A DNA stretch of 64,000 nucleotides from Ogataea parapolymorpha DL-1 (taxonomy: Eukaryota > Ascomycota > Pichiomycetes > Pichiales > Pichiaceae): positions 1,426,001 to 1,490,000 of the forward strand of contig NC_027861.1 of assembly GCF_000187245.1 (NCBI RefSeq). The letters run 5' to 3'. How positions within the stretch are numbered: position 1 is the first letter of the stretch; each line of letters opens with the position of its first letter. The translations under genes and the position numbers were made by a program. Positions 56,430-64,000 of this stretch are shown here, piece after piece. Under the pieces are notes generated by a model. The model made no database searches. It worked only from the letters and a program-made list of their open reading frames with translations, and was not told the origin of the DNA.

Positions 56430-57719
56430 ATGACTTCAACCGCCACCCTAAAACTCCAAGCTATTCCAATCGACAAGGAAATCGAAAACTTAATTAGAGC
56501 TTCCGAAAACATCTCCGTGGGCACTGTTCCTGGAGACAACCAGCATTTTGGTCCAGACCCAGATGGATTGACCATTTTGCCTGACTCCACCAGGAAGCGT
56601 TTGGTCGATGCAGGCATCGATATTTCCAAAGGTTATCCTTCCAGACCAGACAAGTCGCTTATTCCTGTTTACCTTGATGAAGCTACCGCGATCCGGGACG
56701 ACGACTACGAGTACATTGAGCGTGCCAAGAATGCTGACCCTGAGAAAAAAGCCCTTTTGGGTGCTGCGAAGGAGGTCATTCATTTGACTAACCATATCGG
56801 TACTGAGATCGTTGGTTTACAGCTTGAGGACCTGACTGACCAACAAAAAGACGAGCTGGCCTTGCTGGTTGCCGAGAGAGTTGTTGTTTTCTTTAGAGAC
56901 CAGAAGCTCTCTCCTCAAAAACAATTGGAGCTCGGTGAGTACTGGGGACGTGTCGAGAAACACCCTCAAGCTTCTCAAGTCAATGGCTTGCCTGGAATCA
57001 CTGTCATCTGGCAGGATTATTTCCAAAAGTCGCTTGGATCCAACTTCACCTACAAGAATATCAATCTAGGTAACTGGGATGCCACCAAGAACAGTACGAG
57101 GGGTGCCCAGGTTTGGCACACAGACCTCGTGCACGAAAAACGTCCTGCTGGTATCACTCACCTGCACCTGGACGCAATCCCAGATGTTGGTGGTGACACT
57201 CTATGGTCTTCAGGATACGCGGCCTATGACAAGCTTTCTGAAAACTTCAAGAAATTCTTGGATGGAAAGCAGGCCGTGTACGTTTCTGCGCATGGATACC
57301 TTGACAGAAAGAATCCATTTTCTGGCCCAAAAAAAATCGAGCGTGTTCATCCTTTGGTTAGAACTCACCCTGCAACAGGATGGAAGGCACTGTACGTTAA
57401 CCGTACTATGACAAAGAGAATTGTTGGGCTCTCGTCTGTTGAGTCTGATTTGATCCTCAACTATCTCTTTGATGTTTATGAGAAGAATGCCGACATCCAG
57501 GTTCGGTTTAGATGGACCCCATCTAAGGAGGGTTACGGCACCTCTGCCATCTGGGATAACAGAGTGTCTCAGCACAGATCGACTTGGGACCACGAAGGAA
57601 GACAGCCACGTCACGGAACCAGAGTCACCTCTCTTGCTGACTTGCCACACTTTGATCCAGAGTCAAAGTCCCAAAGAGAAGCTCTCGGATTGCCTCTGGA
57701 CGAAAAAGACTTTTTCTAG
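56430..57719 (+). CDS. JLP1: Fe(II)/2-oxoglutarate sulfonate dioxygenase, Jlp1/TauD type
   Basis: This is a 429-residue TauD-family enzyme. The iron triad is His230 and Asp232 (VWHTDLVHEKRPAG) with distal His382 (NRVSQHRSTWDHEG); Arg394 or Arg398 in RQPRHGTRV should bind 2-oxoglutarate. The blocks LERVVVFFRDQKLSPQKQ-like and THLHLDAIPDVGGDTLWSSG follow yeast Jlp1, which oxidises taurine, isethionate and similar sulfonates to release sulfite. The frame starts at a TTG (56352); the ATG at 56430 is the family-like start. Next to it is a Dal5-family permease on the other strand, convergent, with a 190-bp gap. Confidence 0.88.
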   Translation: MTSTATLKLQAIPIDKEIENLIRASENISVGTVPGDNQHFGPDPDGLTILPDSTRKRLVDAGIDISKGYPSRPDKSLIPVYLDEATAIRDDDYEYIERAKNADPEKKALLGAAKEVIHLTNHIGTEIVGLQLEDLTDQQKDELALLVAERVVVFFRDQKLSPQKQLELGEYWGRVEKHPQASQVNGLPGITVIWQDYFQKSLGSNFTYKNINLGNWDATKNSTRGAQVWHTDLVHEKRPAGITHLHLDAIPDVGGDTLWSSGYAAYDKLSENFKKFLDGKQAVYVSAHGYLDRKNPFSGPKKIERVHPLVRTHPATGWKALYVNRTMTKRIVGLSSVESDLILNYLFDVYEKNADIQVRFRWTPSKEGYGTSAIWDNRVSQHRSTWDHEGRQPRHGTRVTSLADLPHFDPESKSQREALGLPLDEKDFF

Positions 57720-57909
57720 TGGCCTATCAGTCCACGTTTATACTCTGAATATGAGCCTGATTCGCCAATTGCGTAACAAAAGTGAGCTGAGTAATATTGA
57801 CGACACTACAAGTCATAAAGACAAAAAACTTTACTTGAAGCCTTAATATTAAATCTGCTACTAAATTTCTTTAAATATCCAGTTTTGCAAAACTCCAGAC
57901 ATTCACACC

Positions 57910-59484
57910 CTATAAAGGATATATAAATTCTTCATTTTCCAGGTCCGTCAAATCCAGCATCGAGACATCAACTTTTCTGCGGTCTTCTCCTCCATCCTCA
58001 ACAAACGCATTTTTTTTGCTGATTATGTTTCCATCGTCATCGAACTCCAGTTGAGCTAATCTCTTTTTGTTTCTGCGCGACAGAATAACTCTTATCCATA
58101 TCAAAAGCACAGAACTGAAGAACCAGGCAACGACCAATTGAACTATCCATGCTGCATAATATCTCGGCCCGGTAGTCCACATCTGGGGAGCAACTATATT
58201 GGCCACACCATAGCCAATCATGAACACCGTTGTTCTGGTCAATCTTTTCGTATAACCTGCTGAGGAGGACTGAGACCAGCAGAGTCCAAGGATGTAGGCA
58301 AATCCATCTGTATGCACAATTATGCAACCTGCAAGGATGCCAATTTTGTTTGACCAAGGAAGTGCAACTGCCATGATGCCTCCAACAATAGCTGGAATAT
58401 TCGATATGACAGACAGATAACAAAGCGAGTTTTTGAACTTCGAAAGCAGATATGATCCGATCAAGAATGCCACTGTACTGTAGCCCGCTTGAGCAACGGT
58501 AATCAAAGTAGAGTTCAAATTGGACACGCCCAACGACGTTGAGATAACTTGCTGCTGGAAATTCATGTTATTAGCAAGCATGCTCGTGAATGCGTACAAG
58601 CCGAAAAACCAAGTGATTGGATCTCTTATAGCTTCCGAAAACTGATACATCTTGAAATGTTTCTCTTCAATTGACGATCTCGACTGCTTTTTGATTCGTC
58701 TGACAATATGGACCCTTTCCTCTATGGAAAAGGCTTTATACGTCGCAGGGTTGTCGGGATAGTCAAAAGCAACCCAAATTGCCAATAAAAGTGTTAGCCC
58801 ACCGTTGATGATCCAGTAGATCTTCCACCTGCTAATAACATCTCCCTTGTAATGGTTGACACCATAAGCAATAAAGCCAGTCGGGATACCAACGCCAACC
58901 GTGCCAATCCAGAAAATTGGATTGATAACTTCCTGTTCTTTCAAAGTGAAAAACATTGCAAGAGTATGTTCAATACATGGCGTAACCACGCTTTCTGTCA
59001 CACCTAGAAGAAATCTGATAGCTGCAATAGCAGGGTAGTCCTTGGCTGCCAATTGACCGAACATAAGTATTACCCAGCATAACAATTGAGCGAGCATGAA
59101 GAGTCTCAGATTCACTCTCTGCATGATAAGATGTCCAGGTATTTGTCCAACCAAGTAGCCTGCGTAGAAAAGAGAGTTGACATTACTATATTGTTTTTGA
59201 GTCAGGTGCGTCTCTTTCCACATTCCCAAGAGTTTCGAAAACGACATTGCATTCTTATCGAAAAACATTAGCAGGTTGATGACAAACACAATAACAAGCA
59301 CTCTACGCAAAAGCTTGCGATACAATGCTTTTTCCTGGTCTGGCGAGAGCTCTCCCACCATAGCATCGTGCTCTTCCATAAACTTCAACGTGACGTCCGC
59401 ATTTTTAATTTTTGCAACTAGATGAGAGTCGGGTTCAGACACCTCACTGGTAACAGACTCCTTATGATCCACAGTTTTCTCCAT
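57910..59484 (-). CDS. Dal5/Seo1-type anion:cation symporter (MFS), possible sulfonate permease
   Basis: This is a 524-residue MFS protein with 12 predicted helices between about 60 and 480 and charged tails. Dal5-family markers are MFFDKNAMSFSKLLGMWKET, YSNVNSLFYAGYLVGQIPGH and RFLLGVTESVVTPCIEHTLA. This family includes Dal5 (allantoate), Tna1 (nicotinate), Seo1 and Soa1 (sulfonate and other organosulfur uptake). Its location in a dioxygenase cluster favours an organic anion, such as a sulfonate. It shares a 179-bp divergent promoter with the second dioxygenase, which contains operator A and one GATAAG (59557-59562, as CTTATC). Confidence 0.88.
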   Translation of the reverse strand: MEKTVDHKESVTSEVSEPDSHLVAKIKNADVTLKFMEEHDAMVGELSPDQEKALYRKLLRRVLVIVFVINLLMFFDKNAMSFSKLLGMWKETHLTQKQYSNVNSLFYAGYLVGQIPGHLIMQRVNLRLFMLAQLLCWVILMFGQLAAKDYPAIAAIRFLLGVTESVVTPCIEHTLAMFFTLKEQEVINPIFWIGTVGVGIPTGFIAYGVNHYKGDVISRWKIYWIINGGLTLLLAIWVAFDYPDNPATYKAFSIEERVHIVRRIKKQSRSSIEEKHFKMYQFSEAIRDPITWFFGLYAFTSMLANNMNFQQQVISTSLGVSNLNSTLITVAQAGYSTVAFLIGSYLLSKFKNSLCYLSVISNIPAIVGGIMAVALPWSNKIGILAGCIIVHTDGFAYILGLCWSQSSSAGYTKRLTRTTVFMIGYGVANIVAPQMWTTGPRYYAAWIVQLVVAWFFSSVLLIWIRVILSRRNKKRLAQLEFDDDGNIISKKNAFVEDGGEDRRKVDVSMLDLTDLENEEFIYPL

Positions 59485-59575
59485 GGTTCATCAAACCGTC
59501 TCCAGGTGCCATCTTTATATATTGTGCGTTTGAATTAATTTTTTTTTCTCGGGGTGCTTATCAGCTGTGGCATCT

Positions 59576-59603
59576 TGCGGAAGTAAAAGTTGCATATTCC
59601 GCA
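59576..59603. promoter_or_regulatory. Operator A: inverted repeat TGCGGAA-N14-TTCCGCA
   Basis: Arms of seven bases (59576-59582 and 59597-59603) are perfect inverted repeats and contain CGG and CCG separated by exactly 18 bases. It lies 61-88 bp upstream of the dioxygenase ATG (59664) and 92-119 bp upstream of the permease ATG (59484). The same spacing and flanks recur in operator B. Confidence 0.7.
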
Positions 59604-59663
59604 TCTTGATCTGGATTTTTAATATTTAATGTGCTCTAAATCAAGTATGTGGTTGTAATCGAA

Positions 59664-60845
59664 ATGACTGTTACAGAAGGTATTTTGCAGCACTCGCTGC
59701 CACAGGCTGTTGGTGTTTATGGAGGAAGGACTTACAAACTCTCCAAAAAGACAAACCCCCGGGCTCGCTACATCAGAGGAGAAGAATTTCCCCTCGTTTT
59801 ACAAGCAGAGTTTCCAGTAGACCCATCTGAGGACAAATCAGTCTACAGTGACTTTGCAGCCTTTGCACAAGAGCTGGCGGAAAAGCACGATTTCTTCAAG
59901 ACACTTATCAGAAAACATGGGGCTTTGGTGATCCAAGGTTTCGGCTCTGATTGCCCAAAGAGATTTGCAAAATTCATTGGCTCGGTTGCAAAGGGATCCC
60001 AATGGATCCCTTATGAACAAAATGGAGTCGCTCATCCGCGCATAACAATTGCTGAGAATGTTACCACGGTGAACAAGTCAACCGGTCTCAGTAGACTGTA
60101 TGCCCATCAGGAATTTTCCAGATTTAAAAGGTACCCGTCGGTTTTAACTTTTTTTGCAAAAGAACCTTCGGAAACTGGGGGGCATGAAACAATTACCCAT
60201 GCGACGGAGCTTTTCGACAAGTTGATTGAGAAGTATCCGGAATTCATTGAGCAAATGATCAAGAAGGGTGTTTATCTTACGCAAACCTGGCCGTATGAAC
60301 AAAAACTTGCAAACGGATCAGTTTATTCGTGGAAGGCCACACATTCCTTTGGAAGTTTGATCGAAGAAGATGACGATCTTGAGAAACAGAAGGCAAAGGC
60401 AGGACTCATCTGTAAAGAGTATGTTGTTGACGAGTTTGAGTTTACGAAGGATGATGGTCTAAAGTTGCATGAGCACACACAACCTGTGAGAAGAGACCCT
60501 TACTCTGGCAACCCAATCCTTTTCAGTTCGTTACCAGGCTACTACGCCAAGTATAAGCTAGACTTGGAGAAAAATGGCAGTTCTGCGGAGCCTGCTATCA
60601 CGTATGATGACGGATCATTTATTCCGTTGGAATACTTGGACTATCTGCTAGAACAGTCAATTGAGTGCTGCTACGAACACCCATTTCAAAAGGGAGATAT
60701 CGTATTCATCAACAATTATACGTGCTACCATGGAAGGACACCATATGGGACCCAAAACCGCGAGATCTTGGCAAGCTTTTGGGACGATGCACCAGAATAT
60801 AAAGTTACCCCTAGTGAGTTAAAATATGGGGCGGATCATGTGTAA
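59664..60845 (+). CDS. Second Fe(II)/2-oxoglutarate dioxygenase, TauD/TfdA family with HxE triad
   Basis: This 393-residue protein is TauD/TfdA-like but not close to Jlp1. The iron ligands appear to be His148 and Glu150 (LYAHQEFSRFKRYP) with distal His356 (NNYTCYHGRTPYG) and Arg366 for 2-oxoglutarate. HxE in place of HxD is the arrangement known from clavaminate synthase. The substrate is unknown; the cluster context suggests a small organic anion or amine. The frame begins at a GTG (59649), and the ATG at 59664 is used. Confidence 0.82.
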   Translation: MTVTEGILQHSLPQAVGVYGGRTYKLSKKTNPRARYIRGEEFPLVLQAEFPVDPSEDKSVYSDFAAFAQELAEKHDFFKTLIRKHGALVIQGFGSDCPKRFAKFIGSVAKGSQWIPYEQNGVAHPRITIAENVTTVNKSTGLSRLYAHQEFSRFKRYPSVLTFFAKEPSETGGHETITHATELFDKLIEKYPEFIEQMIKKGVYLTQTWPYEQKLANGSVYSWKATHSFGSLIEEDDDLEKQKAKAGLICKEYVVDEFEFTKDDGLKLHEHTQPVRRDPYSGNPILFSSLPGYYAKYKLDLEKNGSSAEPAITYDDGSFIPLEYLDYLLEQSIECCYEHPFQKGDIVFINNYTCYHGRTPYGTQNREILASFWDDAPEYKVTPSELKYGADHV

Positions 60846-60846
60846 C

Positions 60847-60853
60847 CACGTGA
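60847..60853. promoter_or_regulatory. Cbf1-type CACGTGA upstream of the flavin monooxygenase
   Basis: CACGTGA lies directly after the second dioxygenase stop, 114-120 bp before the monooxygenase ATG. It is the same core as in the MET5 promoter and fits Cbf1/Met4 sulfur control. A CACGTG can occur by chance, and other bHLH factors use it. Confidence 0.4.
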
Positions 60854-60890
60854 TTGTGTTTTTTTGACAATAAATAGTTTACTATAATAA

Positions 60891-60917
60891 TGCGGAATTA
60901 TTTTGGTTCAATTCCGC
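60891..60917. promoter_or_regulatory. Operator B: inverted repeat GCGGAATT-N10-AATTCCGC
   Basis: Arms of eight bases (60892-60899 and 60910-60917) are perfect inverted repeats, preceded by T at 60891. CGG and CCG are again 18 bases apart, as in operator A. It lies 51-77 bp upstream of the monooxygenase ATG (60968), just upstream of a TATA-like AGTATATAAAT. Confidence 0.7.
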
Positions 60918-60967
60918 TTTTGAGCCACAAGTATATAAATGTATCTATGGAGAAGTGTTACTGACAA

Positions 60968-62500
60968 ATGACATTGTCGGTGAAGAAAGTCGCTATAATT
61001 GGTGCTGGAGCAGGTGGATTAGTCACATTGAACGAGCTATTACATACTGCTAGTGACGGATCTTCGACTATTGATAAGGAAAGAGACCGCCATGCACTGC
61101 CGGCTAATGGAGCATTTTCAGAGATAACAGTTTTCGAACAGAATAACTCGATCGGAGGTGTTTGGAATTATAGCAAAGAGAAAGATGAAGCATTTCCTTC
61201 GGGGGTAGACGAATATTACAAGCCTTCGGAAGTCAGGCCAACCAGAGGTCCACCTGCAAGTTTGGATTCGACATCGAAGGAGTTTCCAATTGAGTCCAAG
61301 TCAGTGCCAGGCCTAAGGTGGAACAAAAGTGGCATTTATGATGGTCTCTTTACTAATATTCCGGGCGAGCTAATGAGATTTACCTCGGGTCCACCATCTG
61401 TTAGTACGAAAGATGGAGTATATGCACCTTTTGTCACGCACGATCATGTGCTTCGTTACTTGGAGAATTTTGCAAAAGTCAACGATCTGGAGAAATATAT
61501 ACGATTCAACTCCTCCGTTGAAAAAGTGTACAAAGACCCGGTGACTGAAAAGTGGGTCTTGCAAGTGGTGGAGAGCAAGGATAACATTGATAAATGGTAC
61601 CAAGAAACTTTCGATGCGGTTGTTGTTGCCATAGGAAAGTTCAATATTCCTCACTTCCCAAAAATAGATGGCTTACGCGAGTTCGCGACAAAGCATAATA
61701 ATGTTAGTCATGCCAAGTCTTACAGAAATCCATCAGAACTCAAGAATAAAAAAGTGCTCATTGTGGGAAGTAGCATCAGTGCCGTCGACATTCTACAATA
61801 TCTTATACCTGTCTGCAAAGAGGTGCATGTATCAACCAACACAATACCAGGCCAAGCATTAAAGAATAATAAAGAAGCCGGTAAAAAGTGGATCTCTGAC
61901 GTGCTGACCGACCCTACCTTCCAGATACGCCTTCACCCAAAAATAAGTCAGTTTCTGGAAGACTCAGTTGAGTTCATCGATGGTCAAGTCGAAAGGTTTG
62001 ACAAGATCATTTTGGCAACAGGTTACCATACACATTACCCGTTCCTTAGTATACCTGAAAATGAAGGAAAGGACTATGTCAAGGTGAGTACAGATGGTGA
62101 AGAGGCCACTCAGCACAACATTGTTAGAAATTTGTATCTATACACTTTTTCCATTGGTGACCCTACGCTCTGTCACATCGGAATCCCAAGAACACCATTA
62201 TTTTTTCTTATTAGCGAGGTGAGTGCAATAGCAATAGCAGGGGTCTGGTCCAATGCTAAAACTCTTCCTTCCAAAGAAGAACAAAAGCAATGGGTCGAAG
62301 ATGCTTTTGCACTTCAATCAGCAGGAATTAAAAGAGTGACGTCTGATGCAGCAACAGAGCTTTATAATAAGATTCACAGTCTGGGACCCCGTGGAAGATA
62401 CAACTTCTTTGAGTCTAATGTCATTGATGATCCCGAGGATGCCAAGATTATACTGAAAGACCTGTTCTACAAAATAGTTAGAGGTGAGATTGAAATCTGA
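60968..62500 (+). CDS. Flavin-containing monooxygenase-like protein
   Basis: This is a 510-residue two-dinucleotide-binding flavoprotein. The FAD motif is IIGAGAGGLVTLNEL (about 9-23) and the NADPH motif is VLIVGSSISAVDIL (about 262-275). FMO-type blocks SIGGVWNYS and HVLRYLENFAK are present, and LATGYHTHYPF closes the second Rossmann domain. S. cerevisiae Fmo1 is 432 residues and oxidises thiols; this protein has an insert after the first strand (about 28-50). N- or S-oxidation of a small metabolite is likely. It ends directly at the stop codon of the convergent regulator. Confidence 0.85.
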   Translation: MTLSVKKVAIIGAGAGGLVTLNELLHTASDGSSTIDKERDRHALPANGAFSEITVFEQNNSIGGVWNYSKEKDEAFPSGVDEYYKPSEVRPTRGPPASLDSTSKEFPIESKSVPGLRWNKSGIYDGLFTNIPGELMRFTSGPPSVSTKDGVYAPFVTHDHVLRYLENFAKVNDLEKYIRFNSSVEKVYKDPVTEKWVLQVVESKDNIDKWYQETFDAVVVAIGKFNIPHFPKIDGLREFATKHNNVSHAKSYRNPSELKNKKVLIVGSSISAVDILQYLIPVCKEVHVSTNTIPGQALKNNKEAGKKWISDVLTDPTFQIRLHPKISQFLEDSVEFIDGQVERFDKIILATGYHTHYPFLSIPENEGKDYVKVSTDGEEATQHNIVRNLYLYTFSIGDPTLCHIGIPRTPLFFLISEVSAIAIAGVWSNAKTLPSKEEQKQWVEDAFALQSAGIKRVTSDAATELYNKIHSLGPRGRYNFFESNVIDDPEDAKIILKDLFYKIVRGEIEI

Positions 62501-64000
62501 TTACCTAACGACATCGGCTACCCGAAAGTCAAACCCTTCGTTTGCCTGTGTACTCAAAAATTCTAAAAATCCATCTGTGCTGATGTTGAACATGCTCAAA
62601 GGATCGTAAAAATTCTGGTCAATTTGCAACATGCTACCCCAGTCATCACACTCTTTATTTATAAAACCGTCTAGGTCATGCAAGAGTGAATCAATCAAAT
62701 TCCAGGCCATGGTAGCAGATCCAAAACAGTGGGCTTTTAGATTATCGTTGAGCTTCCTTATTTTTCCAAGGACTTCCCACAATTTATCGAAGCTGATACC
62801 AAATGTTCTGTCAAGCAGTTCTGTGTCCACGATGTTTCCGCACTTGTCAGACTTGAGTAGTATCGATGCTATCGTTAGCACTAAAACGCCATGGTATAGT
62901 ATATAGAGGTCAGTATGAACCGATCCATTGAATAGTTTGTTCTCGAATTCGTACTCAACAATGTTATAGAGCTGTTTGGAACAATTGATGGAGGAAACAG
63001 CAAGCTGAAGGATTGGATCGTCTTTCGAGATCTGAACGGTTTTTCCACTGTTGACTGCTCGAAGTATCAATAGTAAGAAGGGAACCCCCACATTGATGTA
63101 GCAGTAGTGATATTCCAGGTGCAAGAATATCTGGGGATACGACAGTTCTGTAAGCTTAGAATTGAAAATATCTCCCAGGTTTTCCGGAAGACTTCTTCTC
63201 CAAGTTAGAAGCTTTTGTCTGAGTTGCACAGCGTTCTCTATTGCGTCGGGAGAGCTCAAGATCAACGAATTTTGGAGGTTGCAAGCCTTAAATTTGAGAA
63301 ATTGATACAGGATTTGGTGCAATTTGGATGATTCGTAGAAACATACGTTGCTTTTGAGCTGATGTGCTTTAAAGTTAGCACTTATCGTAACATCATCTAA
63401 ATCAATAGAGCTTGATCGTCCCATTATATTGCTCAAGCGCACTTCATTGTTGAAGATTGTCCACCACAATTCAGAGTATTCCTTTTGTAGCCGAGGAACC
63501 TCTTGATGAAAAACATCTCTGTGAATTCCAACTGATGTTGCTTGAACTGCAGCTATTTTAAACAAGTTGCACGCTAGATCTCTTTCCTCGACACTTTCCG
63601 AGACGATTGCTATCAGCACGAGCACTCTGATTCCAATTATGCTGCACTTAACACTTATCTGACCAACTATGTGGTCGCGAAATGTTTTATAAATACTCAT
63701 GAGCCTGTCATCGGTGTCGAGCTCTTGCTCTATAATGTAAAGTTTACCCAGTAACCAAACCAGCAGCACCAGGAAACTTTGAATCGAAGACAGAGTCTCA
63801 CCTTGCCATAATTTCTGCACAAGCTCTTCATACTCTGATCTGCAGACACATATAAAGACACTGTTGACGTTTTCAAAGAATATATCTGCATAGCGAACGG
63901 CTTTAGCTTTATCAATTAGTCCGGAAATTGAAAAGTTCGAGCTCAGAGATCCTTGAGGAGATTCCAGCGGATTTGAAGCTGCTTCTGACCGAAACTCAGG
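62501..64000 (-). CDS. Fungal-specific transcription factor, C-terminal part (N-terminus outside the window)
   Basis: Reading the minus strand, 499 codons are open from base 64000 to a stop at 62501, with no in-frame stop, so the N-terminus and any Zn(II)2Cys6 cluster lie to the right. The visible part begins in a linker and enters the fungal transcription factor middle homology region (RYADIFFENVNSVFICVCRS; SVGIHRDVFHQEVPRLQKEY; LWWTIFNNEVRLSNIMGRSS). The C-terminal part is helical. It neighbours the dioxygenase/monooxygenase cluster and could bind operators A and B. Its stop abuts the FMO stop with no spacer. Confidence 0.8.
   Translation of the reverse strand, partial: PEFRSEAASNPLESPQGSLSSNFSISGLIDKAKAVRYADIFFENVNSVFICVCRSEYEELVQKLWQGETLSSIQSFLVLLVWLLGKLYIIEQELDTDDRLMSIYKTFRDHIVGQISVKCSIIGIRVLVLIAIVSESVEERDLACNLFKIAAVQATSVGIHRDVFHQEVPRLQKEYSELWWTIFNNEVRLSNIMGRSSSIDLDDVTISANFKAHQLKSNVCFYESSKLHQILYQFLKFKACNLQNSLILSSPDAIENAVQLRQKLLTWRRSLPENLGDIFNSKLTELSYPQIFLHLEYHYCYINVGVPFLLLILRAVNSGKTVQISKDDPILQLAVSSINCSKQLYNIVEYEFENKLFNGSVHTDLYILYHGVLVLTIASILLKSDKCGNIVDTELLDRTFGISFDKLWEVLGKIRKLNDNLKAHCFGSATMAWNLIDSLLHDLDGFINKECDDWGSMLQIDQNFYDPLSMFNISTDGFLEFLSTQANEGFDFRVADVVR

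Overview
The window is nuclear DNA of a budding yeast. Nearly every gene in the first 43 kb has a recognisable Saccharomyces cerevisiae counterpart, intergenic gaps are short, and introns are rare. CTG codons fall at conserved leucine positions (for example in TOM7 and in the RPN10 ubiquitin-interacting motif), so the code is the standard one and not the CUG-Ser code. GC content near 48% (by eye), gene order unlike Saccharomyces, and the predicted introns fit a Pichiaceae yeast such as Ogataea or Kuraishia. The genus is an inference.

Region 1 (1-9.7 kb) is dense in ribosome production genes: SYO1 (partial), AFG2/DRG1, a probable mitoribosomal mL57, LAS1, RPS29 (56 residues), TSR1 and REI1, with an ECM19-like gene and FMP52 between them. 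Region 2 (9.7-17.4 kb) holds VAC14, TIM8, HSH49, a CENP-K-like kinetochore gene, a GAF-domain protein, RPN10 and a small borealin-like gene. VAC14, TIM8 and the GAF gene each carry a predicted intron of only 31-36 nt, and RPS29 has a likely 5'UTR intron. Region 3 (17.4-31.5 kb) holds MET5, ERG5, PTM1, CYB5, NOP15, a Maf-family gene, TOM7, LAT1 and SSH4. Region 4 (31.6-44.2 kb) holds SRP21, a coiled-coil protein, CCW14, a UBE2W-type ubiquitin-conjugating enzyme, STE23, a TAG1-like vacuolar protein, a PFK26-type enzyme with a broken phosphatase site, and two diverged RNase H genes.

Region 5 (45-64 kb) is accessory and catabolic. It contains two probable metabolic clusters. Cluster A (45.1-54.3 kb) is an NCS1 permease, a urea-carboxylase-like protein without the allophanate hydrolase domain, a DUR3-type symporter and a LamB/YcsF (PxpA-type) protein. 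The carboxylase and symporter diverge from a promoter with five GATAA motifs. Together they look like a biotin-dependent lactam or 5-oxoproline utilisation system rather than plain urea use. Cluster B (56.4-64 kb) is a JLP1-type sulfonate dioxygenase, a Dal5-family permease, a second and different Fe/2-oxoglutarate dioxygenase with an HxE triad, a flavin monooxygenase and a fungal transcription factor. Two of its promoters carry the same inverted repeat, TGCGGAA-N14-TTCCGC, i.e. CGG-N18-CCG, a plausible operator for the adjacent regulator. A GRE2-like reductase lies between the clusters.

No tRNA, rRNA, CRISPR array or transposon was recognised. Starts were chosen at ATG codons by family comparison; several longer reading frames begin only at GTG or TTG and were trimmed.
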